Assembly (NCBI RefSeq): GCF_006265115.1
Contig: NZ_SMDR01000001.1
Location: 992,001 to 1,056,000, forward strand
Origin: Arenimonas terrae
GTDB lineage: Bacteria > Pseudomonadota > Gammaproteobacteria > Xanthomonadales > Xanthomonadaceae
Reading direction: 5' to 3'
Length of the DNA stretch: 64,000 bases
Shown: piece after piece, positions 1 through 6,961 of the stretch
Position numbering within the stretch: position 1 is the first letter of the stretch
Layout of the letters: every line of letters starts with the position of its first letter
Position numbers and translations under genes: made by a program
The notes under the pieces: model-generated
Databases searched by the model: none
What the model was told of the DNA's origin: nothing
The model's input: only the letters and a program-made list of their open reading frames with translations

Positions 1-556
1 AGTCGTGCGCGACCACTTCCCCCGTACCGGCGAACTTCGCCAGCATCTCCGGGATGGGCCGGGTGTCGCCGGTCCAGACCAGGCTGCCGGGAAGGCGCAG
101 CGCGAAGGCGGTGTCGGGAAGGTGGTGGCGCACCGGGAAGACGTCGTACCACTGGCCGCGATGCCAGAAGCCGCGGGTCACCGGCACCAGGTGGAAGGCA
201 TCCCACCAGTTGGCGTCGCCCTCGGCCACCACGCCCGGATAGTCGGCCAGCCGCGACTGCAGGTGCGGCAGCACGCCGACCGGCACGTACAGGCGGACCT
301 TGCCGCGCCGCTCCGGATCGAAATAGGTGGCGAAGAACAGCCGCTCGAGTCCCGCCACGTGGTCCATGTGCACATGGGTGATGAACAGCGCGTCGGGCAG
401 CGAGGCGTAATGCGCCTGGAAGGCAGTGAGCGCTTCCTGGCCGCAGTCGATCATCAGCTCGGGCCGGCCGGCGCGTTCGATCACCGCCGAGGCCGAACCC
501 AGGGTCACCGCCGACTGCGAATTGCCGACCCCGAGGAAACGCAGCGACCAGGTCAT
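1..556 (-). CDS. MBL-fold metallohydrolase (3' truncated by window edge)
   Basis: The first 185 residues of a metallo-beta-lactamase-fold hydrolase are present; the gene runs off the left end. The Zn-binding signature THVHMDH lies at residues 60-66 and a downstream GDTRP supplies the next metal-ligand Asp. The N-terminus (MTWSLRFLGVGNS) resembles the RNase Z/phosphodiesterase branch of the superfamily, but the substrate cannot be told. The ATG overlaps the stop codon of the upstream KdkA-like kinase gene (ATGA), so the two are translationally coupled in one operon. I read the frame directly from the complement strand. Fold assignment is firm, function open. Confidence 0.85.
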   Translation of the reverse strand, partial: MTWSLRFLGVGNSQSAVTLGSASAVIERAGRPELMIDCGQEALTAFQAHYASLPDALFITHVHMDHVAGLERLFFATYFDPERRGKVRLYVPVGVLPHLQSRLADYPGVVAEGDANWWDAFHLVPVTRGFWHRGQWYDVFPVRHHLPDTAFALRLPGSLVWTGDTRPIPEMLAKFAGTGEVVAHD

Positions 557-1302
557 GCCGGTGCTCCCGCGAATTCCCGGCCATAGGCGTCCAGCAGCCG
601 CGCGTAACCGGGCCGCCAGCCGTCGCCGCCGGCGGAAAGTTTGGCCAGCGACCGCGCCAGGCGGTCGAGGTTGGCCTGGCGCCAAGCGCCGTCGGCGCCG
701 CGGCGCCGGCTGCGGTCGAAATCGATCAGCCAGGGCGCGCCCGCGCCGTCGAGCAGGATGTTGTGGGCGTTGAGGTCGGCGTGGTCGAGGCCGGCGCGAT
801 GGAAACGCGCGAGCATGGCGCCGACCGACTCCCAGGGCGCGTCGTCAGGCTCCTTCGACAGCCACGATGCCAGCGCCCGTGCGCCGGGGATGCGTTCGAC
901 CAGGATCGCGGCGCCGTAGTGCAGGCCCTTGCGCCAATAGCCGGCCAGCAGCGGCGCGGGCGCCGGCAGGTGCTCGGCGCGAAGCGCCGCCAGCAGCCGG
1001 AATTCAGCCAGGCAGCGCACGCGCGCTTCGCCGAGCCAGAAGTAGCGCGACCGGCCCAGCCGGGCCGCGAGCCCACCGCGGCGGTAGTGCCTGAGCACCG
1101 CGTCCCCGAACTCACCGTGCACGAACCAAGCCGCACCGCGGCCTCCCTCCTGCACCGGCGAGGCCGACGCCTGCCAATGGGCGGGATCGAGCATCTCCGG
1201 CGCGGCTTGCCGCAGTCGCGCCGGGTCGAACACAATCGCCCCTGTTCCGCGCGCATCGCGGAAGGGCTGTCGGATCTCGACGGCGGCGGACGTGACTCCC
1301 AT
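553..1302 (-). CDS. kdkA: 3-deoxy-D-manno-octulosonic acid kinase (KdkA-like, WaaP/InaA kinase fold)
   Basis: A 249-residue protein of the lipopolysaccharide kinase fold. KdkA phosphorylates the Kdo residue of the LPS inner core at the inner face of the cytoplasmic membrane. Visible kinase motifs are the catalytic loop HADLNAHN (residues 174-181) and the metal-binding DFD (194-196), plus the family-like segment YWRKGLHYGAAILVERI before them. I chose ATG 1302 over in-frame upstream codons because it gives the usual family length and leaves a 19-bp gap to the divergently transcribed glycosyltransferase. Its 3' end overlaps the MBL-fold gene. The substrate is inferred from family membership and the LPS-type neighbour. 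Confidence 0.87.
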   Translation of the reverse strand: MGVTSAAVEIRQPFRDARGTGAIVFDPARLRQAAPEMLDPAHWQASASPVQEGGRGAAWFVHGEFGDAVLRHYRRGGLAARLGRSRYFWLGEARVRCLAEFRLLAALRAEHLPAPAPLLAGYWRKGLHYGAAILVERIPGARALASWLSKEPDDAPWESVGAMLARFHRAGLDHADLNAHNILLDGAGAPWLIDFDRSRRRGADGAWRQANLDRLARSLAKLSAGGDGWRPGYARLLDAYGREFAGAPA

Positions 1303-1321
1303 TCCAGGCCAGTTTAACCAA

Positions 1322-2398
1322 ATGCCCGTGATCCCCGCGCCGCGATCGCTCTGCCTGCTGCGCCTGTCCGCCCTGGGCGACGCCACCCATGCCGTCGCTC
1401 TGGTGCGCGCGCTGCAGCACGCCTGGCCGCAGCTGCCGATCACCTGGGTCATCGGCAGGGGCGAAGCGAAGCTGCTCGAAGGCCTGGAGGGCGTCGAGTT
1501 CATCGTCTACGACAAGAAGGCCGGACTGGCCGGCTGGCGTGCACTGCGCATGCAGCTCGCCGGCCGCCGCTTCGACGTGCTGCTGAACCTGCAGCTGGCC
1601 CTGCGCGCGAGCCTGGTGTCGACCGCGATCGAGGCCGAGCGCCGCATCGGCTACGACCGGGCGCGCAGCAAAGAAGGCCATTCGCTGTTCATCAACGAAC
1701 GCGTGCCGGCCGGCGGCCACCACGTGCTAGACGCCTTCCTGCAGTTCCTGCTGCCGCTGGGCTTGACGCCAGGCCCGGTGGAGTGGCGGCTGCCGGTTCC
1801 GGACGAGGCCCACGCCTGGGCTCGCGAGCAGCTGCCCGGCGACGTCCCGACCCTGCTGGTCTCGCCCTGCTCCAGCCACCCGCTGCGCAACTGGCGCCCG
1901 GAACGGTATGCCGCCGTCGCCGACCACGCCGCGGCGAACGGCTGGCGGGTGGTGATCTGCGGCGGCCGAAGCGTGCTGGAGCGGCAAACCGCGGACCAGA
2001 TACTGGCCACGATGCGGCACCCGGCCCTGGACCTGGTCGGCAAGGACACCCTGAAGCAGCTGCTGGCCCTGCTGCAGCGCGCCACCCTGGTGCTGACGCC
2101 CGACTCCGGCCCGACCCACATGGCCAATGCGATGGGCACGCCAGTGCTGGGCCTGCACGCCTGCACCGACGCGGAGCGGTCCGGTCCCTACTCCGACCGC
2201 CGCTGGACGGTGAACCACTACGACGCCGCCGCCCGCCGGTTCCTCGGCAAACCGGCCAGCGCGCTGCGCTGGGGCCGGCGCGTAGAGTTCCCCGGAGTGA
2301 TGGACCTGATCCCCGTGGACGAGGTGATTGCGCGCTTCGACGCCTTTGTCGCCGCGCCTCCGGGGCCGTCCCTCGCCGGCCGACCGTCGGGGAATTGA
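1322..2398 (+). CDS. Glycosyltransferase family 9 (heptosyltransferase-like)
   Basis: A 358-residue GT-B enzyme of the ADP-heptose:LPS heptosyltransferase family (GT9). The N-terminus LLRLSALGDATHAV is the typical acceptor-side start of WaaC/WaaF-like proteins. The C-terminal half holds the donor-site region: SPCSSHPLRNW, VICGG, and TPDSGPTHMANAMGTP followed by GLHACTD. It is divergent from kdkA, with 19 bp between start codons, so both probably serve LPS core assembly. An in-frame ATG at 1292 lies inside kdkA and is less likely. The exact sugar and acceptor cannot be read from sequence. Confidence 0.88.
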   Translation: MPVIPAPRSLCLLRLSALGDATHAVALVRALQHAWPQLPITWVIGRGEAKLLEGLEGVEFIVYDKKAGLAGWRALRMQLAGRRFDVLLNLQLALRASLVSTAIEAERRIGYDRARSKEGHSLFINERVPAGGHHVLDAFLQFLLPLGLTPGPVEWRLPVPDEAHAWAREQLPGDVPTLLVSPCSSHPLRNWRPERYAAVADHAAANGWRVVICGGRSVLERQTADQILATMRHPALDLVGKDTLKQLLALLQRATLVLTPDSGPTHMANAMGTPVLGLHACTDAERSGPYSDRRWTVNHYDAAARRFLGKPASALRWGRRVEFPGVMDLIPVDEVIARFDAFVAAPPGPSLAGRPSGN

Positions 2399-2410
2399 GC
2401 GCGCCGGCGA

Positions 2411-2436
2411 AAAAATGTGAACTTGTTCACGTTTTT
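2411..2436. promoter_or_regulatory. CRP/Clp-like operator upstream of the lectin-DUF1800 gene
   Basis: Positions 2416-2431 read TGTGA-N6-TCACG, the CRP-family consensus, and the site is flanked by an A-run on the left and a T-run on the right, making a nearly perfect palindrome. Xanthomonads carry Clp, a CRP homologue recognising this motif. The site centre (2423.5) lies 74 bp before the ATG at 2498. A possible -10 (TGTAAA, 2450-2455) would place the site at roughly -40, similar to class II activation. The 2-nt centre argues against an RNA terminator. Binding is inferred. Confidence 0.6.
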
Positions 2437-2497
2437 TGTCGGGCCGGACTGTAAACGTGTGCTGAACCCCGCGACCCTCTCCCCCCGGAGCCGCTCG

Positions 2498-4699
2498 ATG
2501 CGTCACCCCCAATTCCGCCTGGCGGTCGCCGCCGCCCTGCTCCTACCCTGTGCGCCGCTGGCGGCGCAGACCCTTCCCAACCTGACCGCCTTCAACAGCA
2601 CGGCCGTCGCCGGCCACAGTGGCCAGTGCCTGGAAGTGCCCAATGCCAGCACAGCGGCCGACGTCCAGCTGACCCAGAACACCTGCAACGGCCGCCCCGA
2701 ACAGGTGCTGCGCGTGCTGCCGGTCAACGGCTACGCCCAGGTCGCGAGCCTGCGCACCAGCGCCGGCTTGTGCCTGGCCGCCCGCGCCGGAGCCACCGAG
2801 AACGGCACGGCCGTCGTGCAGATGGCATGCAACAACGCCAGCAGCCAGCGCTTCCGGCTCGAAGGCCTGGCCAGCACCACGAACTTCCAGATCCGGCACC
2901 TCACCTCCGGCCGCTGCCTGGACGTGACCTGGGCCTCCACCCGCACCGGCACGCCGATCCACCTGTGGGACTGCAAGCAGCCTCCGTCCGTCAGCAACCA
3001 GCAGTGGACCCTGGGCGGCGCGGCCGCCGGCGGATTCACCACCAGCCTGCCGGTGCCGGCGAACCAGGCCGAGGCCTCGCGCTTCCTGCAGCAGGCGAGC
3101 TATGGCGCGACGATGCCCGAGATCCAGCGGGTGGTGTCGCTGGGTTACGCCGGCTGGATCGACGACCAGATCGCCCGTCCGGCCAGCCTGCACCTGGCGC
3201 TGCACCAGACCCTGCACAACGAGCTGATGCCGCACCTGAGCATCCAGTCCGACCGCGACTGCGTCTTCTCCTGGGGCTGCAACCTCAGCCGCCATGACGC
3301 CTGGACCCATATCGCCGTGTACGGAGAAGACCAGTTGCGGCAGCGGGTCGCCTTCGCGCTGAGCCAGTTCTTCGTGATTTCCGACGTCAGCGACAACGTC
3401 GGCTACTCGCACTTCGCGGTGAGCGACTACTACGACACCCTGGCGGTCAACGCCTTCGGCAACTACCGCACCCTGCTCGAAGAGGTCACGCTGCATCCGC
3501 TGATGGGCCGCTACCTGGGCATGCTGCAGAACGAGAAGGCCGACCCGCGCCAGAACACCGAACCGGACGAGAACTTCGCCCGCGAGGTGATGCAGCTGTT
3601 CTCGATCGGCCTGGTCGAGCTCAACACCAATGGCACGCCGCGGCTGGATGGCCAGGGCAACACCATCCCTACCTACGACAACACGCGCATCACCCATCTG
3701 GCGCGCGCGCTGACCGGCTGGAACTTCGGCAATGCAGCGCGCTGGTGGGACTGGGAGGACACGGTGAAGCTGCCGGGCCTGATCACCCCCATGAGCGCCT
3801 GGCCGACCTACCACGACACCGGCGCCAAGACCCTGCTGCGCGGCGCCAACCTCGCCTCCGGCGGCACCGCCGAGGCCGACCTGGACGCCGCACTGGACAA
3901 CCTGGCCGAACATCCCAACGTCGGCCCCTTCCTCGGCCGGCACCTGATCCAGCGGCTGGTGACCAGCAATCCTTCGCCGGCCTACGTGCAGCGCGTCGCC
4001 AATGTGTTCAACAACAACGGCCAGGGCATCCGCGGCGACCTGGGCGCGGTCGTGCGCGCCATCCTGCTCGATCCGGAGGCGCGCGACCTGGCGCTGGCCG
4101 CCGCCGACGACTACGGCAAGGTCAAGGAGCCGATGCTGCGCCTGACCGCGATCTGGCGCGCGTTCAACGCCCAGGGCCAGGCCGTCGCCGGCCCGGGCGG
4201 CGCGACCACACGCGCACTGCTGCGCAACCGCGGCGCGGGCCCGGACATGGGCCAGACGGTGATGTCCTCGCCCTCGGTCTTCAACTTCTACCGGCCCAAC
4301 TACCAGCCCTCCGGGGACCTCCGTCAGCGCGGGCTGTACGCGCCTGAGCTGCAGATCCTCAACGAGGCGACGGCGATCTCGACCTTCAACCACCTGCACG
4401 GCCGCCTCTTCCAGATGGACCGCGACGACACCAGCCTGCCCGCGACCGTCAACGACGCACGTTTCTACACCGCACGCATGCGCCTGAACCTGAGCACCGA
4501 GAAGTCGCTGGCGATCGCGCCCGGCGCGCTGGCCGACCGGCTCAACCTGCTGCTGATGGCGGGCCGCATGTCGCCGGCGATGCGCCGGATCCTGGTCGAA
4601 TCGGCCAGCGCCACCTCCATGGCCGACCATGGCGGCGATCGGGTCGAGGACATGATCTTCCTCATCGCCGCCTCACCCCAGTTCGCCGTGCAGAGGTAA
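2498..4699 (+). CDS. Secreted DUF1800 protein with N-terminal ricin-type beta-trefoil lectin domain
   Basis: A 733-residue exported protein. A Sec signal peptide occupies about residues 1-24. Residues ~28-175 form three beta-trefoil repeats (SGQCLEV, SAGLCLAA, SGRCLDV) with QxW-type ends (NQQWTL), a carbohydrate-binding module. Residues ~190-733 are DUF1800, whose function is not established. A downstream DUF1501 gene follows after 3 bp, a pairing common across bacteria. I chose ATG 2498 (GGAG 13 bp upstream, immediately followed by the signal peptide) over a GTG at 2417 that falls inside the CRP-like site. The lectin fusion suggests attachment to a glycan surface; this is inference. Confidence 0.88.
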   Translation: MRHPQFRLAVAAALLLPCAPLAAQTLPNLTAFNSTAVAGHSGQCLEVPNASTAADVQLTQNTCNGRPEQVLRVLPVNGYAQVASLRTSAGLCLAARAGATENGTAVVQMACNNASSQRFRLEGLASTTNFQIRHLTSGRCLDVTWASTRTGTPIHLWDCKQPPSVSNQQWTLGGAAAGGFTTSLPVPANQAEASRFLQQASYGATMPEIQRVVSLGYAGWIDDQIARPASLHLALHQTLHNELMPHLSIQSDRDCVFSWGCNLSRHDAWTHIAVYGEDQLRQRVAFALSQFFVISDVSDNVGYSHFAVSDYYDTLAVNAFGNYRTLLEEVTLHPLMGRYLGMLQNEKADPRQNTEPDENFAREVMQLFSIGLVELNTNGTPRLDGQGNTIPTYDNTRITHLARALTGWNFGNAARWWDWEDTVKLPGLITPMSAWPTYHDTGAKTLLRGANLASGGTAEADLDAALDNLAEHPNVGPFLGRHLIQRLVTSNPSPAYVQRVANVFNNNGQGIRGDLGAVVRAILLDPEARDLALAAADDYGKVKEPMLRLTAIWRAFNAQGQAVAGPGGATTRALLRNRGAGPDMGQTVMSSPSVFNFYRPNYQPSGDLRQRGLYAPELQILNEATAISTFNHLHGRLFQMDRDDTSLPATVNDARFYTARMRLNLSTEKSLAIAPGALADRLNLLLMAGRMSPAMRRILVESASATSMADHGGDRVEDMIFLIAASPQFAVQR

Positions 4700-4702
4700 G
4701 CC

Positions 4703-6172
4703 ATGAGCCACCACGACGCCCGCGGCTCGCGCCGCCGCTTCCTCGCCCGCTCAGTCCAGATCGCGCTGGGCAGCGCCGCCGCCTTCGCCACGATGGGCCG
4801 CCTGCAGATGGTGCAGGCCGCCACCGGCGGCCTCGGCGGCGACGACGACTACCGTGCCCTGGTCTGCGTCTACCTGTTCGGCGGCAACGACAGCTTCAAC
4901 ATGGTGGTGCCGCGGACCGCTTCGGCCTACAGCAACTACCAGGCGGCTCGCCCCAACCTCAGCATCCCGCAGGCGAACCTGCTGCCCATCACGCCGCTGT
5001 CGGGCGCCGGCGGCGTCGAATGGGGCCTGCATCCGGCGATGCCGGAAATGCGGTCGCTGTTCGAGTCCGGGCACGCCGCCCTGCTGGCCAATGTCGGCCC
5101 GCTGGCCGCGCCGACCTCGAAGCTCGACTACGAGGCCCGGCGGGTGCCGCTGCCGCCGCAGCTTTTCTCGCATGTGGACCAGCAGGCCTACAGCATGTCG
5201 ATGGGCAGCGAGACGGCCGCCCGCGCGGGCTGGGGTGCCCGCATCGCCGATCGTCTGGCCGCGTCGGGCCAGTACCTCGGCGGTGCGCTGCCGACCAACA
5301 TCTCGATCTCGGGTTCGAACATGTGGCAGGCCGGCGCCGCGGACGGCGTCTACGCGATGAACAGCACCGGGCCGATCCGCATCAACGACACGCTGCGCGA
5401 TTCGACCTGGTCGCGCGTGGTGCCGCGGCGCGACGCCTTCTACAAGCTGCTCGACGCCGCCAAGCGCGAAAGCTCGATCTTCACCCGCGAACACGCGCGC
5501 ATCAGCGAACGCGCCATCGCCTTCAGCGAGCTGGCCCACACCGCCCTGAGCAATACGCCGCCGCTCACGACGCCCTTCCCGCCCGCGGGCGAGAACCGGC
5601 TGGCCGACTCGCTGCTCACCGTGGCGCGTACCATCGCCGCCCGCAGGCAGCTCGGGCAGAAGCGGCAGGTGTTCTTCATCGGCGTCGGCGGCTGGGACAT
5701 GCACGACAACATGCTCTCGGACCACACCGAGCTGCTGGGCCTGATCAGCCGCTCGCTGGCGCTCTTCCACAGCGCGACGGTGGAACTGGGTGTGTCCCAG
5801 CAGGTGACCACGTTCACCATGACCGACTTCGGCCGCACGCTGAACAACAACGGAGACGGCACCGACCATGGCTGGGGCGGGCACAGCTGGCTGATCGGAG
5901 GCGACGTCGTCGGCCGGAAGATCTACGGCCAGATGCCCGAACTGCGGCTGGGCGCCGCGCTGGACGTCGGCCGTGGCCGGATCATTCCGACCACGTCGAT
6001 CGACCAGCTCGGCAGCACGCTGGCGCGCTGGTTCGGCCTGCGCTACGGCGACGCGGTGGACATCTTCCCGAACCTGCGCAATTTCGGCAGCGGCGCCGAC
6101 TACCTGCCGATGCTGGCGAGCAGCAATCGGCTGATCAACGAGGTCGACTTCGAACGCCGCACCATGCGCTGA
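4703..6172 (+). CDS. Tat-exported DUF1501 family protein
   Basis: A 489-residue protein with a twin-arginine signal (SRRRFLARS, residues ~9-17) followed by a hydrophobic stretch ending near MVQA, so it should be exported folded through Tat. The mature part is DUF1501, a family in the alkaline-phosphatase/sulfatase-like superfamily. The VCVYLFGGNDSFNMVVP start of the domain and the TDHGWGGHSW motif near the C-terminus are both visible. It lies 3 bp behind the lectin-DUF1800 gene and is surely co-transcribed. A metal-dependent hydrolase activity is plausible for the fold but unproven for DUF1501. Confidence 0.87.
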   Translation: MSHHDARGSRRRFLARSVQIALGSAAAFATMGRLQMVQAATGGLGGDDDYRALVCVYLFGGNDSFNMVVPRTASAYSNYQAARPNLSIPQANLLPITPLSGAGGVEWGLHPAMPEMRSLFESGHAALLANVGPLAAPTSKLDYEARRVPLPPQLFSHVDQQAYSMSMGSETAARAGWGARIADRLAASGQYLGGALPTNISISGSNMWQAGAADGVYAMNSTGPIRINDTLRDSTWSRVVPRRDAFYKLLDAAKRESSIFTREHARISERAIAFSELAHTALSNTPPLTTPFPPAGENRLADSLLTVARTIAARRQLGQKRQVFFIGVGGWDMHDNMLSDHTELLGLISRSLALFHSATVELGVSQQVTTFTMTDFGRTLNNNGDGTDHGWGGHSWLIGGDVVGRKIYGQMPELRLGAALDVGRGRIIPTTSIDQLGSTLARWFGLRYGDAVDIFPNLRNFGSGADYLPMLASSNRLINEVDFERRTMR

Positions 6173-6181
6173 GCGCGCGGA

Positions 6182-6586
6182 CTACCGGGACGGCGCCCGG
6201 TAGTCCTCGTAGGACTTCTCCTCGACGTAGGCCGAGCCCAGGGCGAGGTTGATGTCCTTCTTGATCTTCGCGCGCTCGTCGTTCTCGAAATAAACGGCGC
6301 GCGCCAGCCGCACGAATTCGGCGTCGAAGGCATGGGCCTTCTCCTTCAGGCGGATGTCGTCCTCGATCACCCACAGGCGCTCGTTGACGGCCTTGAGGGC
6401 GGCGCGCAGGCCGGCGATGTCGGTTTTCGAGGCCGGATGGGCCGCCCAGGTGCGGTCGAGCGCGTCCAGCTCCTTGCGCACGTTCGCCAGCTTGGACGGG
6501 TCGGACATGCGTTCGGACTTGATCTGCAGGATGGCGATCTTGTCGAGCAGCTCGCCGAAGGAGACGGGGACTTGGATTTCGGACAT
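6182..6586 (-). CDS. DUF6165 family protein
   Basis: A 134-residue soluble protein, highly charged and predicted mostly helical, starting MSEIQVPVSFGELLDKIAIL. I recognise it as the small family DUF6165, seen mainly in Xanthomonadales and in some polysaccharide or LPS gene neighbourhoods; no biochemical role is known. It converges on the DUF1501 gene, with 9 bp between stops. A GGGGAAGGGG tract just before the ATG could serve as ribosome binding site. No signal peptide or membrane segment is visible. Confidence 0.75.
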   Translation of the reverse strand: MSEIQVPVSFGELLDKIAILQIKSERMSDPSKLANVRKELDALDRTWAAHPASKTDIAGLRAALKAVNERLWVIEDDIRLKEKAHAFDAEFVRLARAVYFENDERAKIKKDINLALGSAYVEEKSYEDYRAPSR

Positions 6587-6663
6587 GGGGAAGGGGCTCC
6601 GTTTTCGCCGCTCAGTGTACGTGATGGTCCGGGAGGGATTGCGGGGGGCTGTCCTGCCCCCCG

Positions 6664-6718
6664 CCCGACGTTCGTCGGGTGCGCCTTCGGCGCCCGCGAT
6701 TCGTTCCGGACGAATCGC
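6664..6718. repeat. Consecutive short perfect inverted repeats
   Basis: Two perfect stem-loops bracket a third imperfect one. CCCGACG-TT-CGTCGGG lies at 6664-6679. A GC-rich hairpin with a TTCG loop follows at about 6678-6697. GCGATTCGT-TCCGG-ACGAATCGC lies at 6696-6718. Together with the 33-bp-arm palindrome at 6746-6815, most of the 216-bp gap between the DUF6165 gene and tRNA-Ser is self-complementary. It resembles a REP-like intergenic palindromic element, but no second copy is seen in this window. Confidence 0.65.
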
Positions 6719-6745
6719 TCGAACCCTGGCTCGGAACCGGCACCG

Positions 6746-6893
<148 letters not shown>

Positions 6894-6929
6894 GGACCCG
6901 GCGCAGCGGTCGCAACCGCCGGGCCGCGA

Positions 6930-6958
6930 ATTATAGGGGGCCGGCGGCCTCTCCGCCA
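6930..6958 (-). promoter_or_regulatory. Promoter of tRNA-Ser(CGA)
   Basis: On the minus strand a consensus TATAAT -10 box (6935-6930) lies 17 bp after a weak -35 (TGGCGG, 6958-6953). The -10 is 36 bp upstream of the tRNA 5' end, fitting a short leader trimmed by RNase P. Confidence 0.6.
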
Positions 6959-6961
6959 GCC

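Noticed and set aside
2411-2436. Palindrome after the GT9 gene considered as its terminator
   Set aside because: Only a 2-nt centre separates the arms, which is too tight for an RNA hairpin loop, and the core fits the CRP consensus; weak terminator activity is still possible.
2543-4630. About 700-codon minus-strand open frame opposite the DUF1800 gene
   Set aside because: No domain or signal, Gln/Arg/Val-rich shadow of a well-supported plus-strand gene.
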